From an uncultured Bdellovibrionales bacterium (lineage in GTDB: Bacteria > Bdellovibrionota > FAC87 > UBA2466): a stretch of DNA of 11,104 nucleotides. The stretch lies in the NCBI GenBank assembly GCA_937903155.1, contig CALCZU010000116.1, forward strand, positions 1-11,104. Reading direction: 5' to 3'. Shown one piece after another: positions 6,173-11,104 of this stretch (position 1 is the stretch's first letter; each line of letters begins with the position of its first letter). The notes under the pieces were generated by a model that was given only the letters and a program-made list of their open reading frames with translations, was not told the DNA's origin and made no database searches. The position numbers were made by a program, and so were the translations under genes.

Positions 6173-7186
6173 ATGATGAAATCTACTCTCACAATTTTAT
6201 CTTTAAGCTTGCTCCTGATTTCGTGCACGGATAGCCGTACGGTAAAGTCAGGAAGTGCTTCTAACTTAACTCGCTCAGGCATTAGTGGCCTTACTAAAGT
6301 CAGCGAAGTCAGATTTAACGAAAAAGATTTTGATGCTTTTCAAATCAATTCCAACGGAAACAATCTTTATCTTTCGGGTACTCAAATCGCTTTTAGCAAA
6401 TGGGAAATTCGCGCGGATGCCGAACTTCCAAGAATCGTTTTTGCAGCTCATGACAATATCGGAACCACTGATTTCACAACCTTCGGCGCATGGACTCCAG
6501 CGAACTTAGCTTCTGGCGCTCTCTCGGTCATCGGATCTTGGGCTTACTTAAGTGGTGCTGCGGGATTAAGCGTAGTCGACATGGGAGATACTTCTCGCCC
6601 GGTCGAAAGAGCCCGTTACCCACAATCGACTGGAACTGATATCAATCGAGATCCGAATTTCGTTTACAAAGCTTTAGTCGCACATCCAACGCTTCCGGTT
6701 CTTTATGGATTTAGAGAACAAGATTATGTTTATACCCTGAATGCAAACGGACAAAACGTTAGCATCGCAAAACAATCGCCTTACACAGCGGCCGGACAAA
6801 ATACCTGCTGCGTGATGGGAGCCGCAGTTTTCCAAAACAAACTTTACGTCGCATTCACTCAATCTCTTTGGATTTACAGCTTTGGAGCCAACGGAGAACT
6901 CACAGGACTTGTCGTAAACGATCAAATTAAACCGGTCGGCATCTCTGCAACGACAGACACGCTTTATATCTATCACCAACCTGCAAAAAGCTCGAGCATC
7001 AGTAAGAGCATTGGACCTGCAGGAATTTACGCTTTTGATGCTGGCCAAAATCTCATCGGTTTTGTTGGCGGAGTTCAACCTTACTCATTCGCAGTTTCAC
7101 AAGACAATAGCCATCTCTATGCGAACATCGATCAAAGAGCGGTTACGATTTATCAAATCAACTGGAACAGTATCGTAAATCCTTAA
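6173..7186 (+). CDS. Lipoprotein, probable beta-propeller with an LVIVD-like repeat
   Basis: From ATG 6173 the product has 337 residues. The signal peptide ends in LLLISC (lipid-carrying cysteine 18), a signal peptidase II lipobox. The mature part is built of repeating strand-rich units about 45-60 residues apart. Each has a hydrophobic-aromatic strand such as NNLYLSG, AYLSGAAGLSVVDMGD, DYVYTLN, KLYVAF, TLYIYH and HLYANI. The second matches the LVIVD repeat pattern of bacterial surface propellers. No enzymatic motif is visible, so binding or scaffolding is the likelier role. The frame extends to an ATG at 6158, but 6173 (GAGG six bases upstream) fits both the ribosome site and the predicted transcription start. 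ATG 6176 is also possible. The gene is convergent with the YceI-like gene; the stops share TTAA. Confidence 0.75.
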   Translation: MMKSTLTILSLSLLLISCTDSRTVKSGSASNLTRSGISGLTKVSEVRFNEKDFDAFQINSNGNNLYLSGTQIAFSKWEIRADAELPRIVFAAHDNIGTTDFTTFGAWTPANLASGALSVIGSWAYLSGAAGLSVVDMGDTSRPVERARYPQSTGTDINRDPNFVYKALVAHPTLPVLYGFREQDYVYTLNANGQNVSIAKQSPYTAAGQNTCCVMGAAVFQNKLYVAFTQSLWIYSFGANGELTGLVVNDQIKPVGISATTDTLYIYHQPAKSSSISKSIGPAGIYAFDAGQNLIGFVGGVQPYSFAVSQDNSHLYANIDQRAVTIYQINWNSIVNP

Positions 7187-7824
7187 CGAGGCTTCGGTGC
7201 TTCCGGAAAAATAGGTTTATCGGTGGGTAACCAATCCGATCCCACAAAATCCGTCTGCATCCCGAGAAGTTTCGGGTAAACCATTTTTAAATTCTCTGGG
7301 ACCGCCAAACCGAACGCATCCAAATTCCATTCTTGAGTAATTTGTACCTTCATCAAATTTCCTGGCAAGCGCTGCTGGGATTTCGGCGATTCCTTAATGT
7401 AAGTAATTTTCACTTGGCTTTTCAAAGGAACATTTTTTCCCGCGTACGAATAGCTCACTTGAGAAGAAAAAGTCTGCTGCTTTTCTTCAACCCAATTCGC
7501 AGCAAGAGACAAAGGAGAAAGCTGAACTTTTAAAAGCGAAAATTCCGGAATTCTTAAAATCTGCTCCCTCAACTCCAAGTTTCTCATCTCATTCTGTGTA
7601 TCCAAAGTCCTTAAATCAATCTCCCAACTCCCAGAGATCTCCCGATTCTTCTCAACGTCAAAACTCAAACTCCCGGTCACAAATCGACTCATCGCCAAAT
7701 TCTTTTCAATCGAACCGTCGAGAGTCAGAACAAAAAGATTGCGCGATCCTAAATCCTTGACCGTAAAAACCTTCGGAGCCGCAAAAATCGGAACACAAAA
7801 TAAAAAACAAAATAATTTCCACAT
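7183..7824 (-). CDS. YceI-like exported protein
   Basis: The product has 213 residues, close to the YceI family length plus a signal peptide (MWKLFCFLFCVPIFA, cleavage near residue 15). Residues 50-100 carry the YceI pattern: TGSLSFDVEKNREISGSWEIDLRTLDT, then NEMRNLELRE, then IPEFSLLKV, corresponding to the family's G-x-hydrophobic strand, D-x-x-SLDT turn, R-D-x-H-L-like helix and F-P-x-hydrophobic strand. The canonical histidine of R-x-x-HL is replaced (RNLEL). YceI proteins form a lipocalin-like barrel that binds isoprenoid or amphiphilic ligands in the periplasm; the ligand here is unknown. The C-terminal part contains WNLDAFGLAVPENLKMV. Start ATG 7822-7824 has only a weak purine stretch upstream. 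Convergent with the lipoprotein gene, with which it overlaps by four bases. Confidence 0.75.
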   Translation of the reverse strand: MWKLFCFLFCVPIFAAPKVFTVKDLGSRNLFVLTLDGSIEKNLAMSRFVTGSLSFDVEKNREISGSWEIDLRTLDTQNEMRNLELREQILRIPEFSLLKVQLSPLSLAANWVEEKQQTFSSQVSYSYAGKNVPLKSQVKITYIKESPKSQQRLPGNLMKVQITQEWNLDAFGLAVPENLKMVYPKLLGMQTDFVGSDWLPTDKPIFPEAPKPR

Positions 7825-7860
7825 GTCCTAAGCCTAAAAGCCCGCCCCCTATTTATCAAG

Positions 7861-7890
7861 TCGACGGGCGTAAAGGATTTCGGATATAAT
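7861..7890 (+). promoter_or_regulatory. Sigma-70 promoter of the dipeptidase gene
   Basis: A perfect TATAAT at 7885-7890, with TCGACG at 7861-7866 (4 of 6 matches to TTGACA) 18 bases upstream. The predicted start near 7897 gives a leader of about 25 bases with a purine-rich ribosome site (AGGGGGAAG) before ATG 7922. Confidence 0.65.
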
Positions 7891-7921
7891 TCTAAATCAT
7901 TAAAAAAAGGGGGAAGAAGAA

Positions 7922-8695
7922 ATGAAATTACAATTAACGTATTGGGCAGTGGGACTAACCCTATTTGTAGTAGGATGCTCAAGCACTCCACCCGCACCCA
8001 AAGAGAATCTTCCGACAATGATGCCTTTCGTTTCCATCGCAGATCTCGATCCCACGATATCAGTCGAAGCAAGATACTTCGGCACTCATAATTTCGTAGG
8101 CAGACCCATCAAAGGCTACAAAGCCGCAAAGTGCCTTCTGACCAAAGAAGCCGCCATGGCATTAGTGCTCGTCCAAAGCGACCTGAAAGCCTCGCACAAT
8201 TCGCTCAAAGTCTACGACTGCTACCGCCCCCAAAAAGCCGTCAATGATTTCGTCGAATGGTCCAAAGACGCAAACGACCAAAAAATGAAAAATGAATTCT
8301 ACCCCAGAGTCGACAAAAAAGACGCCTTCAAACTCGGCTACATCGCCGAAAAATCCGGCCACAGCCGCGGCAGTACAGTCGATCTCACGATCGTTTCCAT
8401 CCCCATGAAACCCAACGCCGACTACAAAGAAGGACAAAAACTCATCGACTGCACAGCCCCCCATACAAAACGCTTCCGCGACAACAGCCACGACATGGGC
8501 ACAGGCTACGACTGCTTCGACCCCATGGCCGCTACCGCATCAAAAAAGATCGGAAAAATGGCCAAAACCAACCGCGCCATCCTAAAAGCCGCCATGGAAA
8601 AACGCGGCTTCAAAAACTACGAAAACGAATGGTGGCACTTCACGCTTGCAAACGAGCCGCATCCCAACACCTACTTCGACATTGAAGTCGAATAA
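7922..8695 (+). CDS. D-Ala-D-Ala dipeptidase lipoprotein (VanX/DdpX family)
   Basis: A zinc peptidase of family M15D that cuts D-alanyl-D-alanine. The 257-residue product has a signal peptide ending in VVGC (lipid-carrying cysteine 19), so it should be membrane-anchored outside the cytoplasm, unlike cytoplasmic VanX. Key residues are present: R102 (DCYRP, transition-state arginine), the SGHSRGSTVD motif with zinc ligands H147 and D154, the DMGTGYDCFD loop (191-200), and EWWH with catalytic base E236 and zinc ligand H239. The distance from D154 to E236 is longer than in VanX by about 24 residues. C177 and C198 sit in this insertion and, with C71 and C100, may form disulfides. Likely roles are recycling or scavenging D-Ala-D-Ala from peptidoglycan, as for the periplasmic Salmonella PcgL. 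No vanHA genes are nearby, so vancomycin resistance is unlikely. Codons ending in C are unusually frequent beyond about 8100. Confidence 0.9.
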   Translation: MKLQLTYWAVGLTLFVVGCSSTPPAPKENLPTMMPFVSIADLDPTISVEARYFGTHNFVGRPIKGYKAAKCLLTKEAAMALVLVQSDLKASHNSLKVYDCYRPQKAVNDFVEWSKDANDQKMKNEFYPRVDKKDAFKLGYIAEKSGHSRGSTVDLTIVSIPMKPNADYKEGQKLIDCTAPHTKRFRDNSHDMGTGYDCFDPMAATASKKIGKMAKTNRAILKAAMEKRGFKNYENEWWHFTLANEPHPNTYFDIEVE

Positions 8696-8727
8696 AAAAA
8701 ATCTCAGTGAAACGACACTCAGAACAA

Positions 8728-8875
8728 GGGCATTGGTGAGGGAGCCGCGCTGGGAGAAGTGCCTGAGCGATTCCGCAGCCAGTAAAAACTTCTAGAGCGA
8801 AAGCGAAATCACCAGCCTCCAAAGGCGAGGACTAGCGAAGGGACTTCTCCCAGCGCGGCTCCCTCACCAATGCCC
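8728..8875. repeat. Large palindromic element with 36-base arms
   Basis: Arms 8728-8763 and 8840-8875 are inverted copies differing at one position (G8761 against G8842, where C would be needed to pair). The 76-base interior (8764-8839) has a small hairpin (GCCT 8815-8818, AGGC 8823-8826) and the tandem GCGAAA-GCGAAA at 8797-8808. It lies 32 bases after the dipeptidase stop and is richer in GC than its surroundings. No T-run follows, so it is not a standard terminator, and no flanking target duplication is visible. It could be a non-autonomous mobile element, a REP-like extragenic palindrome or a structured RNA. Minus-strand reading frames across it are not credible genes. Confidence 0.9.
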
Positions 8876-8981
8876 GCCGCCCCACCTCCGCACGTCGAGG
8901 CGACTGACAATCTTCGCATCACCAGTGCCGCAGATGAGTCGCAAAAACCACCGTAACTCCCTGTTTCGCCGGTGTATTCTA

Positions 8982-8998
8982 TTGGCCTTCACTTTGCA
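8982..8998 (+). promoter_or_regulatory. Candidate sigma-54 promoter of the anchored protein
   Basis: TTGGC and TTTGCA boxes, all core bases matching, with exact GG-N10-GC spacing (GG 8984-8985, GC 8996-8997). The predicted transcription start is near 9009, leaving a 21-base leader that contains GGGAGG at 9018-9023. This is the best sigma-54 match in the window. Confidence 0.65.
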
Positions 8999-9017
8999 CA
9001 ATGGGATCTCCGAGGAA

Positions 9018-9023
9018 GGGAGG
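9018..9023 (+). promoter_or_regulatory. Ribosome binding site fixing the GTG start at 9030
   Basis: GGGAGG six bases before GTG 9030-9032. The frame is open further upstream to an ATG at 8925, but that start lacks a ribosome site and would lie upstream of the predicted transcription start. Confidence 0.75.
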
Positions 9024-9029
9024 TTTTTT

Positions 9030-9608
9030 GTGCGTGATACACTCCTAGGGATTACAGTTTTGGTGGCCATTGTTTGTGGCTATTTTACATTTAGAACTCT
9101 GCCAGTTTCAGAATCGCAGTCGGCACCTCTTGCACAGGTGGCGGCGCGGGATCATTCAGCTCCTTCTGCACAAAAAGCTCCTGACATCGAATCACATAAA
9201 AAGTTTGTTTCTCATAAACAAAGACAACGCTTAACACGAAAGGCAACTCATGAACGTTCAAAATATAGTCGGTCGAATCAGCCACAGCCGAACGAAAATG
9301 ATGGAAATCATTCGCGAGGCTCAGGGCAGAATGCTCAAGCTGAAAAGCTCCCTTCAATCTATCAAGATGAAGAAGGACGACGAACCGAAGAACTAGCTCG
9401 GGGTGAGGGCCCCAAAACCGTTTACGGTGTTCCCGTCGACGCTTGGGTGCTCTCGCAACGAAATTCGATTACGACAGAACCTGCGGATGCCCGTCTTGCC
9501 GAAGGGGTTCGACTCTTCGTCGGTTGCATGGAAATTAAAGAAGGCCATGCAGAAGCTTTAAGTAAGCGAGATTGCGCGAAAGTCGCGAGCCAAACGCGAA
9601 TTCGTTAA
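9030..9608 (+). CDS. Membrane-anchored periplasmic protein, function unknown
   Basis: Counted from GTG 9030 the product has 192 residues; I do not recognise it. One hydrophobic segment (residues 4-21, TLLGITVLVAIVCGYFTF) near the N-terminus acts as a signal anchor, leaving the rest outside the inner membrane. Residues 25-110 are polar and disordered, basic at 56-81 (KKFVSHKQRQRLTRK and on) and rich in N, Q and S at 82-104. The C-terminal 65 residues look folded: PKTVYGVPVDAWVLSQRNSITTEPADARLAEGVRLFVGC, then a second cysteine at 182; C166 and C182 could form a disulfide. A basic disordered linker between an anchor and a small domain would suit spanning or contacting the cell wall, but that is inference. 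pyrD follows after 42 bases on the same strand and may be partly co-transcribed. Confidence 0.65.
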   Translation: MRDTLLGITVLVAIVCGYFTFRTLPVSESQSAPLAQVAARDHSAPSAQKAPDIESHKKFVSHKQRQRLTRKATHERSKYSRSNQPQPNENDGNHSRGSGQNAQAEKLPSIYQDEEGRRTEELARGEGPKTVYGVPVDAWVLSQRNSITTEPADARLAEGVRLFVGCMEIKEGHAEALSKRDCAKVASQTRIR

Positions 9609-9612
9609 GAGT

Positions 9613-9641
9613 TTGACACTCGCGGCAGAAACGAGAAAAAT
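9613..9641 (+). promoter_or_regulatory. pyrD: Possible sigma-70 promoter of pyrD
   Basis: TTGACA at 9613-9618 is a perfect -35 box; AAAAAT at 9636-9641 is a poor -10 box at the ideal 17-base spacing. The start would fall near 9648, which would make the pyrD mRNA almost leaderless. Confidence 0.35.
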
Positions 9642-9650
9642 GCTTTTCTC
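9633..9650. promoter_or_regulatory. Inverted repeat immediately before pyrD
   Basis: GAGAAAA (9633-9639) and TTTTCTC (9644-9650) are perfect 7-base arms around a 4-base centre, ending on the base before the pyrD ATG. The repeat takes the place where a ribosome site should be. It may be an operator or a leader hairpin; no pyrimidine-dependent mechanism can be inferred. Confidence 0.4.
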
Positions 9651-10619
9651 ATGTTTGCCTTTTTTCATAGAATCTTGTTTTTTTTCCAACCCGAAACCGC
9701 TCATCATATCGCGGTCTTTTTTCTAAAATTACTTCCCGTAAAAAAAGATTTTTCTAAAGCGCCTGTTTATCTGCCTAAAGTCGCATCGCTCTCGTTTAAA
9801 AATCGAGTCGGCTTAGCTGCGGGGTTTGATAAAAACGCTGAAGTGTTTCCGGCGCTTTCCAATTTTGGATTTGGATTTATCGAAGTGGGTACCGTGACGC
9901 CCGTAGCGCAAAAGGGAAATCCCAAACCAAGACTCTGGCGAACGCCGGAGAAGACGCTCGTCAATCAAATGGGGTTTAATAATTGCGGGCTTGAAATCTT
10001 TAAAGAGAATATTGTGAAGGGGCGTAAAAAGACTTCCATTCCTCTTCTTGCAAATATTGGTAAAAATAAAGCGACCCCGAATGCGGAAGCTTATTCCGAT
10101 TACGAAAAAGGATTTTTGGCACTGAAAGACTGTGTCGATGGCTTTGTCGTCAATATCAGTTCCCCAAATACGCCGAATCTCAGAGACCTTCAGTCTCAAG
10201 GGTTTTTAGAGAAAATTTTAAGCTTTGCGCCGACGACTGTTCCGATCTTTGTGAAGTTCTCAGCGGATTTGGAATCAAACGACCTCGTTTCTCTTCTCGA
10301 TTTTGTCGGTAAGAGTCGATTCTCAGGGGTAGTACTCGTGAACACGTCCTCAAAACTGGCAGTCGACTTCGCGGGAAAGACGTCGGGAGGACTATCAGGA
10401 ACTCGTCTTTTCGAAAAAGCTTTAGAGAAAGTATCGCTTGCGAAAGAAGTTTTAAAAGACAGCAAAACCATTATCGGGGTAGGTGGGGTGTCGTCAGTAG
10501 AACAGTATTTAAAAATGCGAAAAGCCGGTGCGGATCTAGTCGAAGTTTACACAGCCTTCGTCTATCAAGGACCTCGGCTCGTGCAAACGCTCGCAAATGT
10601 AGAAGCGACTTCGGTTTAA
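9651..10619 (+). CDS. pyrD: Dihydroorotate dehydrogenase, class 2 (quinone)
   Basis: Oxidises dihydroorotate to orotate with FMN and passes electrons to quinone at the inner membrane, the fourth step of pyrimidine synthesis. The 322-residue product matches the class 2 family along its length. It has the N-terminal membrane-docking helices (residues 1-29, FFFQPETAHHIAVFF), SFKNRVGLAAGFDKN (48-62, FMN contacts), IEVGTVTP (77-84), the substrate loop NQMGFNN (105-111) and ANIGKNK (134-140). NISSPNTPNLR (168-178) carries S171, equivalent to the catalytic base serine of E. coli PyrD. Further on are GGLSG (246-250), IGVGGV (275-280) and YTAF (300-303). It is slightly shorter than E. coli PyrD (336). 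ATG 9651 is the only sensible start, though no Shine-Dalgarno sequence precedes it. No other pyr gene is in the window. Confidence 0.97.
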   Translation: MFAFFHRILFFFQPETAHHIAVFFLKLLPVKKDFSKAPVYLPKVASLSFKNRVGLAAGFDKNAEVFPALSNFGFGFIEVGTVTPVAQKGNPKPRLWRTPEKTLVNQMGFNNCGLEIFKENIVKGRKKTSIPLLANIGKNKATPNAEAYSDYEKGFLALKDCVDGFVVNISSPNTPNLRDLQSQGFLEKILSFAPTTVPIFVKFSADLESNDLVSLLDFVGKSRFSGVVLVNTSSKLAVDFAGKTSGGLSGTRLFEKALEKVSLAKEVLKDSKTIIGVGGVSSVEQYLKMRKAGADLVEVYTAFVYQGPRLVQTLANVEATSV

Positions 10620-10643
10620 GAATATCCGTCTGTCCTGCAGCCG

Positions 10644-10874
10644 ACCCATCAAACGAAGCACATTAGCATCCCACCCGTCTCCGCTCTTCGAGCTCCGCCG
10701 CGGCAAGTCCCTTGGTGGTTTTAAGTTGCTCTGTATCCCTCGTCGCGGCGTAGCCGAAAGCGAAGACGGAACAATTTCAAATTTTGCTGCCCTCTTCGTC
10801 CCCACCCGTAAACCGTAGCGCATCAGCGTCCTACCCGTCTTTGCGAGGAGCGAAGCGACGAAGCAATCTCGCTG
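10644..10874 (-). repeat. Dispersed modular repeat, right copy, with an internal direct repeat
   Basis: On the minus strand this carries the same blocks A (10833-10874), B (10763-10778) and C (10674-10707) as the left copy at 267-443. It additionally holds a 37-base direct repeat, 10644-10680 and 10804-10840, 29 of 37 identical. Each copy ends in ACCCGTCT and each sits directly before a conserved block (C and A). Arms 10726-10734 and 10766-10774 correspond to the 349-396 stem of the left copy and still pair at most positions. The copy lies between the pyrD and HNH gene ends and could contain signals for stopping transcription; no typical terminator with a T-run is seen in 10620-10907. Confidence 0.85.
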
Positions 10875-10907
10875 TACTTGAGAAGAACGTTGGATGTGTC
10901 GTCGTGC

Positions 10908-11104
10908 TCAGAACAGCAGGGATGATTGTGTGGGCTTGGGGCTGTGGTGGGAAGCACCATGGTGTTCATGCATCATCCGATGGTGGGCTGAACAAAAGGT
11001 AGTGAGGTTCTCTAGCGTATGCTTTCCGCCGTGAGAGAAGAGCTTTATATGATGAATCTGGGTAAACTTTGTCTCCTTACAGCCTTTAAACTGACATCGG
11101 CCCC
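10908..11104 (-). CDS. HNH endonuclease, C-terminal fragment (continues beyond the window)
   Basis: The minus strand is open from the window edge to a TGA at 10908-10910, giving 64 residues without a start. They carry a full HNH signature: zinc cysteines in CQFKGC, then QIHHIKLFSHGG (catalytic histidine pair), HTLENLTTFC and AHHRMMH. The two cysteines plus the later C-x-x-H would hold the structural zinc, and the HH...N...H set would bind the catalytic metal. The tail after residue 46 (HHGASHHSPKPTQSS) is low-complexity. HNH nucleases of this type occur as free-standing genes, in mobile elements and in restriction systems; the missing N-terminal part would tell. The gene runs toward pyrD, with the dispersed repeat between them. 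Confidence 0.8.
   Translation of the reverse strand, partial: GRCQFKGCKETKFTQIHHIKLFSHGGKHTLENLTTFCSAHHRMMHEHHGASHHSPKPTQSSLLF

Noticed and set aside
8640..9070. Minus-strand frames across the palindromic element
   Set aside because: They are composed of the repeat and its flanks, and conflict with the genes at 7922 and 9030.
444..10643. The gene block between the inverted repeats as a composite transposon
   Set aside because: No transposase, no target duplication, and ordinary chromosomal genes such as pyrD inside; the repeats look like independent copies of a common element.
10784..11002. Plus-strand reading frame of 72 residues
   Set aside because: It runs through repeat block A (LRGAKRRSNL) and then antisense to the HNH gene, which has a real domain signature.

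Overview
The window is a chromosomal stretch of moderate GC content from a Gram-negative bacterium. Most of its proteins carry export signals: Sec signal peptides, two lipoboxes and a membrane anchor. It also encodes a class 2 (quinone-dependent) dihydroorotate dehydrogenase. The mix of exported low-complexity proteins, a short CXXCH protein with a PRPIWD segment and a VanX-type lipoprotein reminds me of Bdellovibrionota (Bdellovibrio and relatives). That placement is an inference from memory, because no rRNA or marker phylogeny is available here.

Layout. 1-512: non-coding, holding a degenerate dispersed repeat (267-443). 513-965: GNAT acetyltransferase. 1067-2425: exported protein with one CXXCH haem motif. 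2635-4326 and 4323-5279: a translationally coupled pair (ATGA overlap) of exported proteins of unknown function, the first with long glycine tracts. 5276-5902 (minus): five-helix membrane protein, convergent with the previous gene. 6173-7186: lipoprotein, probably a beta-propeller with an LVIVD-like repeat. 7183-7824 (minus): exported YceI-like protein. 7922-8695: VanX/DdpX-type D-Ala-D-Ala dipeptidase lipoprotein. 8728-8875: a large palindromic element. 9030-9608: membrane-anchored protein of unknown function. 9651-10619: pyrD. 10644-10874: a second copy of the dispersed repeat, inverted relative to the left one. 10908-11104 (minus): the C-terminal end of an HNH endonuclease, cut by the window edge.

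The most interesting signal is regulatory. Three transcription units start just downstream of sequences matching the sigma-54 (RpoN) -24/-12 promoter with exact GG-N10-GC spacing: the glycine-rich operon, the propeller lipoprotein and the anchored protein at 9030. The transcription starts they predict lie 11, 17 and 21 bases before the start codons. A fourth match, one base short, precedes the minus-strand membrane protein. Two of the three promoters also have a nearly identical 17-base near-palindrome (TGTCTAA-NN-ATTTGACA) 99 and 119 bases upstream, where the enhancer site of a sigma-54 activator would sit. Together they suggest a small sigma-54 regulon of exported proteins of unknown function. 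The dipeptidase gene instead has an ordinary sigma-70 promoter with a perfect TATAAT.

Other structural features are two convergent gene pairs that each overlap by the palindrome TTAA, so both stop codons share the same four bases, and a 148-base element with 36-base arms that differ at one position.
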